Assembly: GCA_051453625.1 (NCBI GenBank)
Contig: JBOZIK010000001.1
Span: 253,968,502 to 254,015,601, forward strand
Length of the DNA stretch: 47,100 nucleotides
From: Welwitschia mirabilis
Taxonomy: Eukaryota > Gnetophyta > Gnetopsida > Welwitschiales
Direction of reading: 5' to 3'
Position numbers and translations under genes: made by a program. The notes under the pieces are model-generated. The model was not told the DNA's origin, ran no database searches, and saw only the letters and a list, made by a program, of their open reading frames with translations. Below are positions 21,501 through 33,711 of this stretch, one piece after another; within the stretch, counting starts at the first letter, position 1; every line of letters starts with the position of its first letter.

Positions 21501-22212
21501 AAATTCATTTTTTTATTTTTTTCTTTATGTTTCATAAACTTTCAAATTTTCTTCTACATGGATCTAAACTTTGTGTTGAATTTTATGCAAAATCAATTCT
21601 TTGAGAGATCAGTGAATCCTACTACTCATCATGAATTGAATATTATGTATGCAATTAATTATAAAAACTTATTAACAACTCTAACATTATTATCAATTTT
21701 TAGTACTAGGGAATCTCGATCAAATACAAACCAGTACTCTGTCAAAGCATCGCTATATCTAAATCATTAGTGAATCCCTGGAACTAAGAATCTTCAACTA
21801 TATATATTCTATTTTGTATTTTAGGTATTACACCTTTAACATGCTAATAGGGCATCAAACTTCATACTAGTATTCTTCATTTCCCTAATCAGATTGATGT
21901 TGGAACATTACACTTAACAAAAAACATTGAGATGTAGTTTAATACTCTCATTAACCTCTATACTTAATACTATAAAAAGTAACTTTAAGTCATCTAAAAA
22001 TCTTAATAAAAAATTTAATAGTCTGAGTGTGTATCACTCGTTATACTTAGAAATTACTATAGTGATGTCTTTATGTAAAGAATAATACTATGATTACATG
22101 TAATTAAAGCACTCTCTAGTATTCATTTTATTTTATTTTTTAAACTTTGCTTAAGATAATGATCTTTAACTCCTATTATTTTCAAGAAGGTACTAACCAT
22201 ATTGTCTTATGT
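18526..22212. other. 3.7 kb A+T-rich DNA without recognisable features
   Basis: Open frames of 60-105 codons occur (minus strand 19615-19800; plus strand 21020-21202 and 21453-21770), but none has a recognisable motif, and their Phe/Leu/Ile/Asn/Lys-rich composition is what random A+T-rich DNA gives. The segment at 20600-20960 is almost pure A+T. Confidence 0.55.
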
Positions 22213-22611
22213 CATTTATAAAGCTTAAGGATTTTCATTTCTTGATTTTTATCTTCTTTTTCCACTGCATAATGGCCTATTATCTTAACTTAGTTATGAC
22301 ACCCAAATGCTCTTCATTTTTAGATGTTTCAATTTTTCTTTCTACTATGAAATTGCCTTATTCTCTTAACTCATTCGTTATGCCTAAGGATTATCATTTC
22401 TTGATGCTTTAAATTTCCTTTTCATTATACAATGACCCCATTCTCTTAAATCATTTATGATTCCCAAGGAATTTAATTTCCTGACGTTTCAACTTTTCTA
22501 TCCACTACACAATGATCTCATTCTCTTAATTCATTTATGATGCTTAAGGCTTTTTATTTCTTAATGTTTCAACTTCTCTCTCCATTACATAATGTCCTAA
22601 TTATCTTAATA
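22213..22611 (+). repeat. Five tandem copies of an 80-bp unit
   Basis: Unit starts at 22213, 22291, 22372, 22452 and 22532. Consensus landmarks in order: CATTTATGATGCCCAAGG, ATTTCTTGATGTTTCAACTT, TCCACTACACAATG, CCTCATTCTCTTAA. The last three units are exactly 80 bp apart. An open frame of 67 codons at 22209-22412 crosses the first units but is not maintained in the others, so the repeat is non-coding. Confidence 0.9.
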
Positions 22612-24165
22612 TATTATTTATAGAAAAGTTCAAAAAAATTACATTTTTATAAACATTAATTACTTACTAAAGTCACACATGTCCACCACTTAACATATAT
22701 ATTTCATAGATATCTAATGTTTGGTTCATTACTGTCCTTTTCTATTATGATACTAAATTAAAATAAATGTATTTCATAATTTTTTTCTTAATATAAAAAT
22801 ATTTTATATAGGAACTAATTTTGTTCTTTTCTATAGTATATCAAATTTTATTCATTTCTATGATATAAAGGACATTCTTCAAAAAATTATGTTAAAGATA
22901 TTCTTATGATAATCTATTACTTGCATCAAAACAAAGTGAAAAACTTTATTCATTTCTTATAATCTATATTTTTAACTACTTTTTACCAATGATGTTCATT
23001 AATTTTCTGTACTCATAATCAATGGCATGTAACCACTAGCTTAAATATTTTATATATATATATATATATACACATACATATATACACATACATACATACA
23101 TACATACATACATATTTAACTAAGAAATACCAATTTCTGTCACTTCTCAAATGAGGGTAAAAATACTATTCAGTTGCATTTTGCCTTTACATTGGCATTG
23201 ATTTTAACCATAGTAAAAATTAACTTTACCTATAGTGAAAATTAAATTTAATTGTAAAGTTAATGTTGGTGATTTACCAAATGTTAGTGCTTCACTCTGA
23301 GTTAAATTTTTCCTCCTCTTAGCCAAAATTTCCCTAAAAAATTTTATATGATAGAAAGAAAGAATAAATTTATTTCTTGAATTTCTTTTCATATTCTTTT
23401 GGAAAAAATTCATAGATAAATTGTATTAATTAAAAATACTAAAAAATTGTATATAAAAGGTAAAATTAAAACCTAAAGTTCATAACCAAATCAGGGCAAG
23501 CACTAGAAACGGTAATAAGAATCCTTTTATATTTATGAATCTAATCTACAACTTAATTTGACAGATTTTAAAGCATCTGCTATCCTTTTTGTAGATGACT
23601 TAAGAAAAGATAAGGAATAAACTTTCCTCCCAGGAATCTTACGGCACTGTCTCTCTAGATCCTTAATGCATGTAAGGTTTAATGTTTGAAATAAGAACCT
23701 ATGAAAGAAAGGCTTTCTTCTCTTAATTTGGAAAAAACTCTCTTACTGATCCTAAAGAATTCTAGAATTTTGCAAAGAGTTTTTAAGAGGTCTGGGAATC
23801 AAGATTTGGGATTCAAGAAATGGCCAACAGTTCCAAAGAAAGATTCAAAGAGGAACTACAAAACCACCAAGAGCTTTACTAAATTTTCATCATAATAGAA
23901 TCCTATCTATTAACAATGATAGGATATAGTTTACAAGTATGGAATTGAAACCAAAAACCCACTCAGATGTAATGTAATCAAATACCAAAATTTTTTTTGA
24001 ATGTTTGACGTTACTGCAATTTTTTCATCGCACAAATCATCAACTTACTAATTGAGATTTTCAGTATCACAATTAGTAAAATAAAAGAAGAAAGTTGTTT
24101 TTCTAGAAAATGGCCTAGTAGTGTGGGAATTCAATTTAGAATAAAAGAGATTTGCATGTATCTAT
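22612..24165. other. 1.5 kb without a recognised gene
   Basis: A+T-rich up to about 23450. The segment 23560-23900 is less A+T-rich and includes a 64-codon Lys/Ser-rich open frame at 23701-23895 (starts MKERLSSLNLEKT). It has no motif I recognise; it may be a fragment of an older gene or retroelement. Confidence 0.5.
23051..23114 (+). repeat. (TA)10 plus (CATA)n compound microsatellite
   Basis: About 20 bp of TA repeats followed by CACATACATATATACACA and then six or more perfect CATA units. Confidence 0.97.
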
Positions 24166-24519
24166 TGAAAATAAGGGATTAAAAATTAAATAGAAATTTG
24201 TTACTCTAAAGGAAGTTTCGTGAAGGGAGTCATGCAAAGGAGTTCTAGGTGGGAAGTCCCACAAAGGGAGTTCCATTTTGTTTGATGTAAATAGAGAGCC
24301 TTTTATAGGTATACAAAGGAAATAACAGTTTTTCTTCTTTTTTTAACAACTAACTAACTTTACTAACTTAATAACCATTTCCCTTCTTTTAAGTAATTGA
24401 TCCACTAATTCTGTTAACTTAATAACTGTTTTCTTTCTTTTTCATAAATAACTCAATAAATATTTTCTATTTTTATACCAACATTAAATTATTGGCATTA
24501 CCCAAAGAAAATTTTAACA
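24166..24519 (-). mobile_element. 3' LTR of the short copia-like element (354 bp)
   Basis: Aligns with 25462-25791 over nearly its whole length. It carries about 25 extra bases near its left end (around 24185-24210). On the minus strand it is preceded by AAGGAGGTAA (24521-24530, plus strand TTACCTCCTT), a plausible polypurine tract; a second candidate, AAGGGGGTGTTA, lies at about 24548-24559. Confidence 0.85.
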
Positions 24520-24730
24520 ATTACCTCCTTAATGACAACATTTTAATAACACCCCCTTGATGTGTGTACTATTTAATTTTATGTCACACATCATTTACAA
24601 ATTAGAAATTTTGGAAGGCCAATTATATTATCCTTCCAATTCTTAAAGGATTTTTCCAAACATGGTTTTAAGGGCTTTTTCTTTAGTCCTTCTTCACTCT
24701 ACCACTTCCTCTTAAAAGTGGAACACAAAC

Positions 24731-24970
24731 CATGTAATATGAGTGTGTTCTTTTCTTGTTTTAGGCTATACATTAAATTAGCTTCTTTTCCTTGAAGCTA
24801 CATTCATGCCTCTCATATAGGCATCTTAAAACATATAAGTGTACCGTTTTCTTAATTTGTGATACACATTAAAATGGCTTCTTTTCTTGAAGCTACATTC
24901 TTTCCTCTTACATGGGCACCTTAAATCATGTAATATGAGTGCGTCATTTCTTATCTTTAGGCTATACATA
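24731..24970 (+). repeat. Two and a half tandem copies of a unit of about 100 bp inside the short element
   Basis: Units 24731-24831 and 24832-24926, and partial unit 24927-24970, share CATGTAATATGAGTG, GGCTATACATTAAA, GCTTCTTTTCTTGAAGCTAC (itself an imperfect palindrome) and CCTCTTACATGGGCACCTTA. No shared reading frame. Confidence 0.85.
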
Positions 24971-25449
24971 GATCTTGAGCTCTTGCCACTGTATTGGATT
25001 TGGTATTCTATAGAGCCACTCTATGTTCTTCAGCTTCTTGTCAACTACTCATCATGTCATTACTCTCCTATACTTCTGCGGACCCCACCTCATTCTGCAG
25101 TGCTTGTTTGCCACTATCGCCATGACTACTGCTTTACCGATTTAATACTTGATCATCAGCTACGTGCTTGATTACCTGTGCCTGATTGAAATGTAATTGT
25201 GTTCACTAGATCTGCCTCCTACATGTCTACTTGTTGGATCTACTTTTACCTGCAATTGTGATCTCCTCTATGCTACTCGTCCTTATACTTTTGCTACCTT
25301 TGTGATCTTTCCTTGTAGCTTCTTAGAAATCTTTTCATTATCATCATTTAACTTAGTGATTTGTAACTCTTCTACTTTCAAAAGTTCCTATCATTGCTTT
25401 AGAACCATTAACTACTACAGGGCTAGCAGTTAAGCTAATACCCTGTCCT
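24971..25449 (-). other. Leader and interior of the short element, no coding domain seen
   Basis: Richer in G+C than the surroundings. Plus-strand frames of 94 codons (24887-25171) and 78 codons (25197-25433) exist, but they run antisense to the element and have no motif; I regard them as chance frames. On the minus strand there are several stops and no recognisable gag or pol. Confidence 0.5.
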
Positions 25450-25461
25450 ACTCTGATATCA
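25450..25461 (-). promoter_or_regulatory. Primer-binding site, initiator tRNA-Met type
   Basis: The minus strand reads TGATATCAGAGT, against the canonical TGGTATCAGAGC: 10 of 12 identical and both changes are transitions. It directly abuts the 5' LTR end at 25462, fixing both element orientation and LTR boundary. Confidence 0.85.
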
Positions 25462-25791
25462 TGTTAAAAATAAGAGATCAAAAGTTTCATGAAGGGAGTC
25501 ATGCGAATTAAGTCCCAGGTGGGAAGTTCCACGAAGGGAGTCCCATTTTATTTGATGTAACTAGAGATCCCTTTTATAGGCATAGAAAGGAAATAAGAAT
25601 TTTTCTTCTTTTTGTAACAGACCAACTAACTCCACTAACTTAATAACCATTTCCCTTCTTTTGAGTAACTGATCCACTAACTCTATTAAATTAATAACTA
25701 TTTTCTTTCTTTTTAATAACTAACTCAATAACTCTTTTCTATTTTCATACCAACATTAAATTGTTGACATTACCTAAAGAAAATTCCAACA
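25462..25791 (-). mobile_element. 5' LTR of the short copia-like element (330 bp)
   Basis: Bounded by the primer-binding site on the left and by TGTTGGAATTTTC (minus strand) at 25791 on the right. Direct repeat of 24166-24519. Confidence 0.88.
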
Positions 25792-28700
25792 GTGTCATGG
25801 TTATCTAATTTTTGGATTTTATCTCTTGTCTCTTTTGCTACATAATCCATTTTATTCTCTAGTAGCTATGACTTAGTGGTTCGATAATACCAAGAGACCA
25901 TGATGTTAAAGCTAAAATGAGTAAAATATCTCTCTGCACATCTTAAAAAAGGGTTAAAAAACATAGTGCAAAAAAATTATTGAAAGGCAATGCTAAAGGA
26001 AATTACAAGCAGTTTTTAAGATGTTGGTGCTCTTAGAGGGTCACCATAGAATTCATTTTACAAACTATTAATTCTATATTTTATATTTCAAGAAACTCTA
26101 CACAACTTTTAGTAACAACTTGAGCCATGCTAGAGAGTTGCTACCATCATTGCAAGATCAAATCTCAGAGGCTTCACATAACTTTTATTCCAATACTTTT
26201 AAAATTTAGAGGTTAATTGATCAATGTCAACTCTTTAGAGAAGTTTATATTTCCAATATGGTAGGCTAGTCTCTGCGTCATTCTAAACACATTTTCACAT
26301 AGTATTATCTCTTCTTTTGTAGCTTCCACTAAAGGCATGGATTACAATGGTAATCCATTGACATATCTATGGAGATTCTTTGATGAAATTGTGATAAACA
26401 GGAAATAAAAGCCATTCTGGGGCCAAATCTATTAGGGCATGAAAATAAAACCTCATTGTAATGACATTTGTGGGTGGAGGTATGGCCAGAGCCAATCTTT
26501 TGAAATCTTTCAGAGCTCACACTGCTATCTACCTCAAAAATTAATGAATTCTTTTAAATAGTTTTTCTAGTGTTTTAGAAGAAGGGGAAAAAAACCTCTA
26601 TCTTTTAAAAGTAATTTTAAAAAATAAATAAGATCCAAACTATTTTCCAAAATTGACATTCTATTTTTTCCTCTTAAATTTATAGGATTAGTCACAATTT
26701 TTTAAATAAATTTCAAAAATTAAAGCTATACCTTTAATGTTCAGTGTGTGTTTGATGGGAACAGTAGAAAGCTAGAAGAACAAGTGTCAAGCTACAACCA
26801 TAGTGAAAAGAAGATGACAAGTTTGGAAGATGACAAGGCCTAGTGCACCTACATGATGTGCAGTTAGAACTTACCCTAGTTATATTAGTGATTTTAGACC
26901 ACATGAAGAGGCAGTGTAGTGTGTGAGGCATTGTAATCTTAACAGCATAGCCTAGTTTTTTTCCTTCTAATTGATGTTGGAAGTGGGATAGGAAAACACA
27001 TGAAAAATGAGCTAAATTTGTGATGACATTGTTATTATTATAAATAAGGGTAAGGCGAATGGGATATTTGGACATAATGTATGTGATAAAAAGGGATGAA
27101 GAAGAACATAATTATAACTAATAAATGCAATAAGGTAATGAAGGAGTTTAAAGGTAAGGGGTGTAGAAGGGTAAAAGAAATGAAAAGCTAAAACATGTGG
27201 ATACACCCCTCTTTTCTTATTACTAGTGCCTTTATGTTTGTTTTATCTTTCAAATCTAATAAGCATATATACAAAATACCAAAAATCTCCCTCTCTTCAT
27301 TATTATTAGTAATATTATGACTTATGTTAATGGCAATAAGCCTTTTTACATTAAGGGACATATTAGAAAGGCTATAGATCATATCACTAATAGATATACC
27401 ACACAACTATAGAGAAATAATCAACATGATTAGGCTTCTATAAATTAGGTTGAGATCTTTAAAACATAAGAGTAGAATATTTCAAAGAAAGAGAAGAGAC
27501 CAACTTCACCTCTACCACATTGCAAAGCTATGATGTTAGGATCCACTTCCTCATAAAAGGGGAGAGATTTTATAGAGGTCATATCAAAAAGAAAATTTCT
27601 CAAGAACCATTTTTTGAAATTCCATTTAAAATCATGTGAATTACATAGAAATTCACATAAAAATTGGAAATTGTAGCTACGGGAATGGGAATATTTTATG
27701 ATAAATGCAAATGCTAACTTTATAATTAGTAGGACTTTAGCTTATTTTTACTAATATAAAAGATGAACCATGATTTCATAAGCATAAATTAAAGTATTAA
27801 TATGGTATAAGAACAAAGTATATAAATATTCTAAATTTTAAGAAAGCATTTATAACACTTCAATGTAGAATTTACTAAGGAACTAGTAAATGGCTGGTGA
27901 TAGTGCTGTTTACACTTACACTTTTATGTTTTTGACTCCTTACCTTCAATAAATAATTTTTTTAAGAATTCACATACTATATTAGTAATTAATTTATTAC
28001 TAATCATATTTATTTATTAACTACCAAAATTGTTATTAAAAAGGAATGACTTGCATTATTTTGTTTACAGGAAAATCCAAGATACGCAAAGTTTGAGGAA
28101 GCTAATATAGCTAAGATGACGAGTGTCATCATTAAAAATACATCACTATTAGTACTATAGATCTAGCTGGGTTTTGCATTTTAACATTATTCAAATAGAT
28201 GCTAAAGTAAATTATCCATCTCATAGCTGATTACTAAACTAGTTTTTGATGATTAGGTCTACATACCTTTGTCCTAACTAAGGCGATCTTTTCTTATCCA
28301 TCTTTTAAAAGAACAAAAACATACTAATGAATATCTTTAGTACTAATAAGAAATACAAAAGACCATTCTACCTTAAGGACTAGCCATTCATTCAATCATT
28401 TATCATTTATTCTCCATTTATTTTTCATCCATGATTAATACCAAAGGTTGGAATTCAACTTAATTGAGAAGAATTTATCATCATCCATTTAGACTCTTTC
28501 TTTTCTATAATTTCAATAGACATTGTAAGGGTTTATCTTATTATGAGGTTTTCAGTCTTCTTTTACTCTCATTGGGTATGAGAGAATGAATATTACATTT
28601 GGAGTCTATCATGTTGTACCTTGGATTTTCAATATAATTTAGTATTTTCTATAGTGTATATATAATTACTTGATACCCTTTGATTTATGATTAGATTTAT

Positions 28701-31199
28701 TTTACTTTCCATTTTTGATTTTATTAAGATCTTTAGTTATGTAATAGTGTTGGTGAAATGTTTTGTTAAACTTATAGAATTGGGTCTTCAATGCTTTATA
28801 TAATTTAGATGATTGATATATTAGTAGACAATGTCTTTTATACTATCCTAATATTTTCTTATATTTTAATGAAGAAATGATATTCCTTGCTTTTACCTTC
28901 TTTGCATTCGAAATCTACATGAGAATAATGTATTGCTTGTCTAGGAAATAAAGTTTTACTTAGTAGATGACTTTGTACTTGAATAAGATTTTTATGAAAA
29001 ATTATCTTCTAAATAGTTATTATAGATTTTTAAAATAAGATATCAATTCATTAGTAAAATAGTTTCCAAATTCTCCTTGATAATTGACATTGAATTGTAA
29101 AATAATTAAGAGTTCTTGAAAAGTTTTAAAATGTCTTTGTAATGTTTATGAGAGAAGGATAATTAGGGTCATCTATACTACAATCAAGATTTAGCCTTAT
29201 TTTTTTAAAGCTACTAGATAATCTTGATTACTAAGGGAAATCTTTCATAGATTATAATTTATTATAAAAGTTAAACAATAGCAGGGAATGTTCTAAGGGG
29301 CACTTGGAAAGAGGAAACACTCCAGTTATTCCATTTTGTTTCTAGATTAACATGATGAACCCAATCTTTAATTTTTATATTATGTTACATTGAATTATAA
29401 ACTTTATAGTGTATGTTAAAAATTCAAACTATAGAAACTTTAGAATACTATAATGTTGTTAACCTAAACTATGAAAGGTATTAATAAATAAATCCCAAGG
29501 AACTCATGTAATAGGGGAATAACCTAGTTATTTTCTTACATTTCTAGGATGAAATAATAAATTAAAAGAATAGATAAGATCAAAAATTCAAAAGGCAAGC
29601 ACTAAGAGCCAAGATTAAAAATTTAAAATGTGAGCTATAAGAACCAAAAAATAGGAAAAACAAAAAAAAATGTTAAAATATAAATTGTACAAGCCAAACA
29701 AGAAAATTCATCTGATAAGATATAAATTTAGAAAGGTATATTTCATTTATGAAGTAATAGTTTACCATGTGAAAAAAACATATACATCCATAAATATTTC
29801 ATTAGTGTAAGCATAATAAAGAAAAATGAAACTTGAGAAAAGCATTTTTTTCCTCTCCTTTGAGAAAACCATTTACTTATGTTACTAATGAAAATGGAGG
29901 GTAAAGTAATGAAATAATGGTATCATGTACATTTAGAACATGTTTAAATCTTGTAATAAATAGTTTAAAATCCTAGCCACAATAGATTCCTAAGATGTAA
30001 AGTCATCTAAATTCATTAAGATAGTTAAATCATAAATGTTTTTATTTATTTTTATTATTGATTCTTAAAAATTAGGAACCATACCTTATGGATAGCATGA
30101 TGAATATCTTGCTTTAATGATTAGGACTAGATATAGGAATGTTGGTAAATCTTGTGCTAATTCTTTATTAATCAATTAAAAATTTAAAAATGAAACTTCC
30201 ATCGTTTTTAGCATGTTTTTTGAAATAATAATAACAATAACTAAAACAAAAATTCAATTTCTATATTTTTAGATGTGATGAGATGCGTTTTGTTTAAAAA
30301 ACATACTTTTACTTTTTTTTAATAGATGTCATATTTTCCCTTAACTACTCATTAAAATTAAATGATTAATATATTATGTTTACTATCACATCTATAAATA
30401 CAAAATCATACACTTAAATTTTCTTACAAAGATACTTGTAGTTACACCTTACTTTCTACTTATGGGCCTGTCCTTATTCTTGCTATTGACATATATTTCA
30501 AATAAACTAATTCCACTATTTTCTTTTATTAAGCCACAAGTACATTATACTAGTTTCCTACAAATATGGAATATGTCATTATGAAGCATTCATTCCATTA
30601 GTTTCTTTAGAAATATGTCACTATGTACTTAGAGAAAATGGAGGAAATAGTAGTGGGAACCTTCATTAAAAAAGGTGAAAAACTTAATTTTTCAATGAGG
30701 TGAAATAATTTTTTAAGAATTTATATTTTCTTCATAATAGAAAAAGTGCATTAGAAGGAAATGACAAGAAGAAGAAAGAAGAAAGAGTGTCTTGAAAGGT
30801 TCCACAAGGATAAGAAGAATACAAGTTTTTATAATAGTAATGCTTAAAAGTCATTTTTTTTCTAATGATGAGTATTATCCCTTTATTTAAAACAAATTAT
30901 TTAACTAAATAATGTACTAATTTAAATGTAGAGTATTTTCTAATTAAGGAATAAGCTTGATGAGATATATTTAACAATTAATTATCCCTACTTAGATTTA
31001 TCATTTAAAATGTACATCCCTTATCCTATTTTTTAGATGTACACTCTTCTTATTTTGCTATTATTTACATAATTACAAATAAAATAATTTTAATATTCAT
31101 AAATTCCTATAATTTTCAAAGATGTAAGTAAAAATATTAAAAATTTAGTTACTTCTCACAATAATTAGTAATGTTTTTAGATTTTTTAGTGATAGTAAA
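25792..31199. other. 5.4 kb without a recognised gene
   Basis: Open frames at 26329-26520, 26734-27075 (113 codons, the longest N-free frame outside the pseudogene), 27012-27206 and 27188-27406, all minus strand, were read and show no known motif or start context. The 113-codon frame is rich in Ser, His and Cys with hydrophobic patches and no clear membrane pattern. The segments 26040-26530 and 26740-27190 are less A+T-rich and could be remnants of genes or elements. From 27900 the DNA is plain A+T-rich. Confidence 0.45.
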
Positions 31200-31470
31200 T
31201 CCTATTATGTTAAGGGTTGTTGTGAGATCAAATTAACCCTATTTACTAGTGTTTTGGAGAATGTTTTTAGGTTTTATTAATAGGTTTATAAAGGATTTGT
31301 AGTAATCATGCATAAATACCATGACAATTATAGAAGGAATAAAATTTCAACATAAGTGATTCCTTTTAAATGTTTTGAGGGATTTCTCTTTTCTTGAGCC
31401 TTCCAGTGGACTAATGATGATTCAAAAGTTCATATTTTAGGGGGACAATATTCATGAGGTATTTTAATTA
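31200..31470 (+). pseudogene. Fragment of Ty3/gypsy reverse transcriptase/RNase H
   Basis: ACCCTATTTACTAGTGTTTT at about 31242-31261, then TTTTATTAATAGG and TTTATAAAGGATTTG, match the nucleotide pattern behind LPYPTSV..V.SFLG..GFYRRFIKDFS of plant gypsy reverse transcriptases; the frame read directly gives GFINRFIKDL. About ten codons are missing in the middle of the block. Weaker agreement continues through FNISDSF to FQWTND near 31420. It is isolated: no neighbouring gag, protease, integrase or LTR is recognised. Confidence 0.55.
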
Positions 31471-33010
31471 CAACATTGTAATGATATTACAAGAGTTAAC
31501 ATGACTTTTAAAGATGTCTAAAGGCTTATTTAAACACTTTAAGATCTTAAAGATAAATTTCATACTAAGTAAGATTAATTAGAAATAAGATTAATGGAAA
31601 AAGGCAAGCATTAACCTTATATCCAAAGGATACTTGATAGGATGACAAATATTATAATCCAATAGAAACCTTACAATTTTCTGATAATCATTCACTTTAA
31701 TTATATAGATCAAATTATGCAGACAATAGTTAACATTTACACTAGGAAGGGATTTGAAGGGTAATTATTAGTAATTAAGTGATTGTTCACTATGGTCCTT
31801 CAAATAATACATAAGAGTACAACCACTTTAATAGATGTAAAACTAATTTGTGTTGTTATTAAATCATTAATTTAATTGCATTCCTTTAGTTCCTACTTTC
31901 TAATAACCTTAATTGTCAATCTAAAACTATAAATACTTTTCTTAAACATTCATTTAGGATACTCATTTTGCATGAAGTGATGTTATGATGATTTGGAGTT
32001 CAACATAGCAAGGGACTCATCTTACTTAAAGAGGCGTTTTCCTTAGTATTATAGTGAAACTTCTTCATTAAGGGTAACTACTTGTAAGTGGATGAGTACA
32101 TTTTAATCAACAAAATCAATTTTTTACTTCAAATTTCTTTCTTGTACTTCTTATATTTTATAGTGAAATTAAGTCAATTGATTCAATTTTAGCTTTAATA
32201 TAGGATATAAGGGCTAATGTAGATGACATTAAGTTGGTACACTTGGTTAATTAATTACATTTAAGAAGATGTTTTATTATTGCATTGTCATTTTGTTTTC
32301 ACTATGTAAGTCATTGCTTTGGTATTTACTTTCTATTTGAAATTGGACACATCCATTATTTCCTTCTGAATGAATCAATTTTCTAATTAAACATTAATTT
32401 CCTCACTACTTCATAACATTAGGTTGACTTCACATAGTGGTGTATGTTTGTGTGAATTATATATTTAAGATTACAAGTAATTATTGAAGAAGATTAATTA
32501 ATTTCAAAAGCACATGACACACTTTAGGAGGAGAAAGAGGAGGAGGAGGAGGAATATCTAAGGAAAAAAAGAAAATAAAATAAAAAGAAGAAGGGAAAAA
32601 AAGGAGGAAAAAAACCTCCTACTCCAAATTCCTTTTAAGAGAAAAGACAAGTCTTAGAAATGATGCATAGAAAGAATAAAAGTTGGTGACAAGAAATATA
32701 GAACAAACAAGAAAGTAAAAGAGGAAAATAAAGCATAGAATTAATCAAAGTAAGAAAGAGGTGATGTTAAAGTTAGAATAGATTCATAAAATCTTAAGTT
32801 TTATGGTGAATTCTTCTCATGGAAGATCTTCTTAAAGATATTTCTATTTTATTTGATGTATTTTATTCCCTATTTTATATCATTTATTTATGCCTTGTAA
32901 TGTTTTAAAATTAGAATAAATTTTTTAATATTTATAATGATTTTTAACATTGAAGATAATGTATAATTTTGATTACATGATGTAAGAACTAAGACTTTTT
33001 AAAATATTAA
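31471..33010. other. 1.5 kb without a recognised gene
   Basis: A+T-rich, no motif except the purine-rich stretch at 32526-32620. Confidence 0.5.
32526..32620 (+). repeat. Purine-rich (GGA)n stretch ending in a small hairpin
   Basis: 29 consecutive purines at 32526-32554 including five GGA units, then a mostly purine stretch. It ends at AGGAGG (32602-32607), a 7-A loop, and CCTCCT (32615-32620), a 6-bp perfect inverted repeat. Confidence 0.8.
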
Positions 33011-33711
33011 NNNNNNNNNNNNNNNNNNNNNNNNNNNNNNNNNNNNNNNNNNNNNNNNNNNNNNNNNNNNNNNNNNNNNNNNNNNNNNNNNNNNNNNNNN
33101 NNNNNNNNNNNNNNNNNNNNNNNNNNNNNNNNNNNNNNNNNNNNNNNNNNNNNNNNNNNNNNNNNNNNNNNNNNNNNNNNNNNNNNNNNNNNNNNNNNNN
33201 NNNNNNNNNNNNNNNNNNNNNNNNNNNNNNNNNNNNNNNNNNNNNNNNNNNNNNNNNNNNNNNNNNNNNNNNNNNNNNNNNNNNNNNNNNNNNNNNNNNN
33301 NNNNNNNNNNNNNNNNNNNNNNNNNNNNNNNNNNNNNNNNNNNNNNNNNNNNNNNNNNNNNNNNNNNNNNNNNNNNNNNNNNNNNNNNNNNNNNNNNNNN
33401 NNNNNNNNNNNNNNNNNNNNNNNNNNNNNNNNNNNNNNNNNNNNNNNNNNNNNNNNNNNNNNNNNNNNNNNNNNNNNNNNNNNNNNNNNNNNNNNNNNNN
33501 NNNNNNNNNNNNNNNNNNNNNNNNNNNNNNNNNNNNNNNNNNNNNNNNNNNNNNNNNNNNNNNNNNNNNNNNNNNNNNNNNNNNNNNNNNNNNNNNNNNN
33601 NNNNNNNNNNNNNNNNNNNNNNNNNNNNNNNNNNNNNNNNNNNNNNNNNNNNNNNNNNNNNNNNNNNNNNNNNNNNNNNNNNNNNNNNNNNNNNNNNNNN
33701 NNNNNNNNNNN
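33011..33711. other. Assembly gap (701 N)
   Basis: The size is not a round placeholder, so it is probably an estimated gap. The 249-codon frame across it is only N. Flanks are A+T-rich with no motif. Confidence 0.95.

Larger units (their letters stand above)
24166..25791 (-). mobile_element. Short copia-like LTR element, probably non-autonomous
   Basis: Two direct repeats, 24166-24519 and 25462-25791, share long blocks (GAAGGGAGTCATGC, GGTGGGAAGT, TAACTTAATAACCATTTCCC, ACCAACATTAAATT). Read on the minus strand the LTRs start TGTTGGAATTTTC or TGTTAAAATTTTC and end in CA, typical of Ty1/copia, and a tRNA-Met-type primer-binding site follows the right-hand LTR. Orientation is therefore minus, with the 5' LTR on the right. 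The interior (24520-25449, about 930 bp) contains no recognisable gag or pol, so the element is a small non-autonomous form or a deletion derivative. No target-site duplication is visible: flanks TCTAT and GTGTC differ. Confidence 0.85.

Noticed and set aside
24887-25433. Two adjacent plus-strand open frames of 94 and 78 codons as a novel protein
   Set aside because: They lie antisense inside the short LTR element and show no motif; explained by locally higher G+C and chance.
26734-27075. 113-codon minus-strand open frame as a possible gene
   Set aside because: No motif, no homologue recognised, no splice or promoter context, and upstream and downstream frames are closed. Its length is within chance for 47 kb read in six frames, though it is the best of the unexplained frames.
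28060-28140. Splice-acceptor-like TTTGTTTACAG followed by a short open stretch, as a possible exon
   Set aside because: A T-rich tract plus AG is common by chance in A+T-rich DNA; no matching donor or protein similarity.
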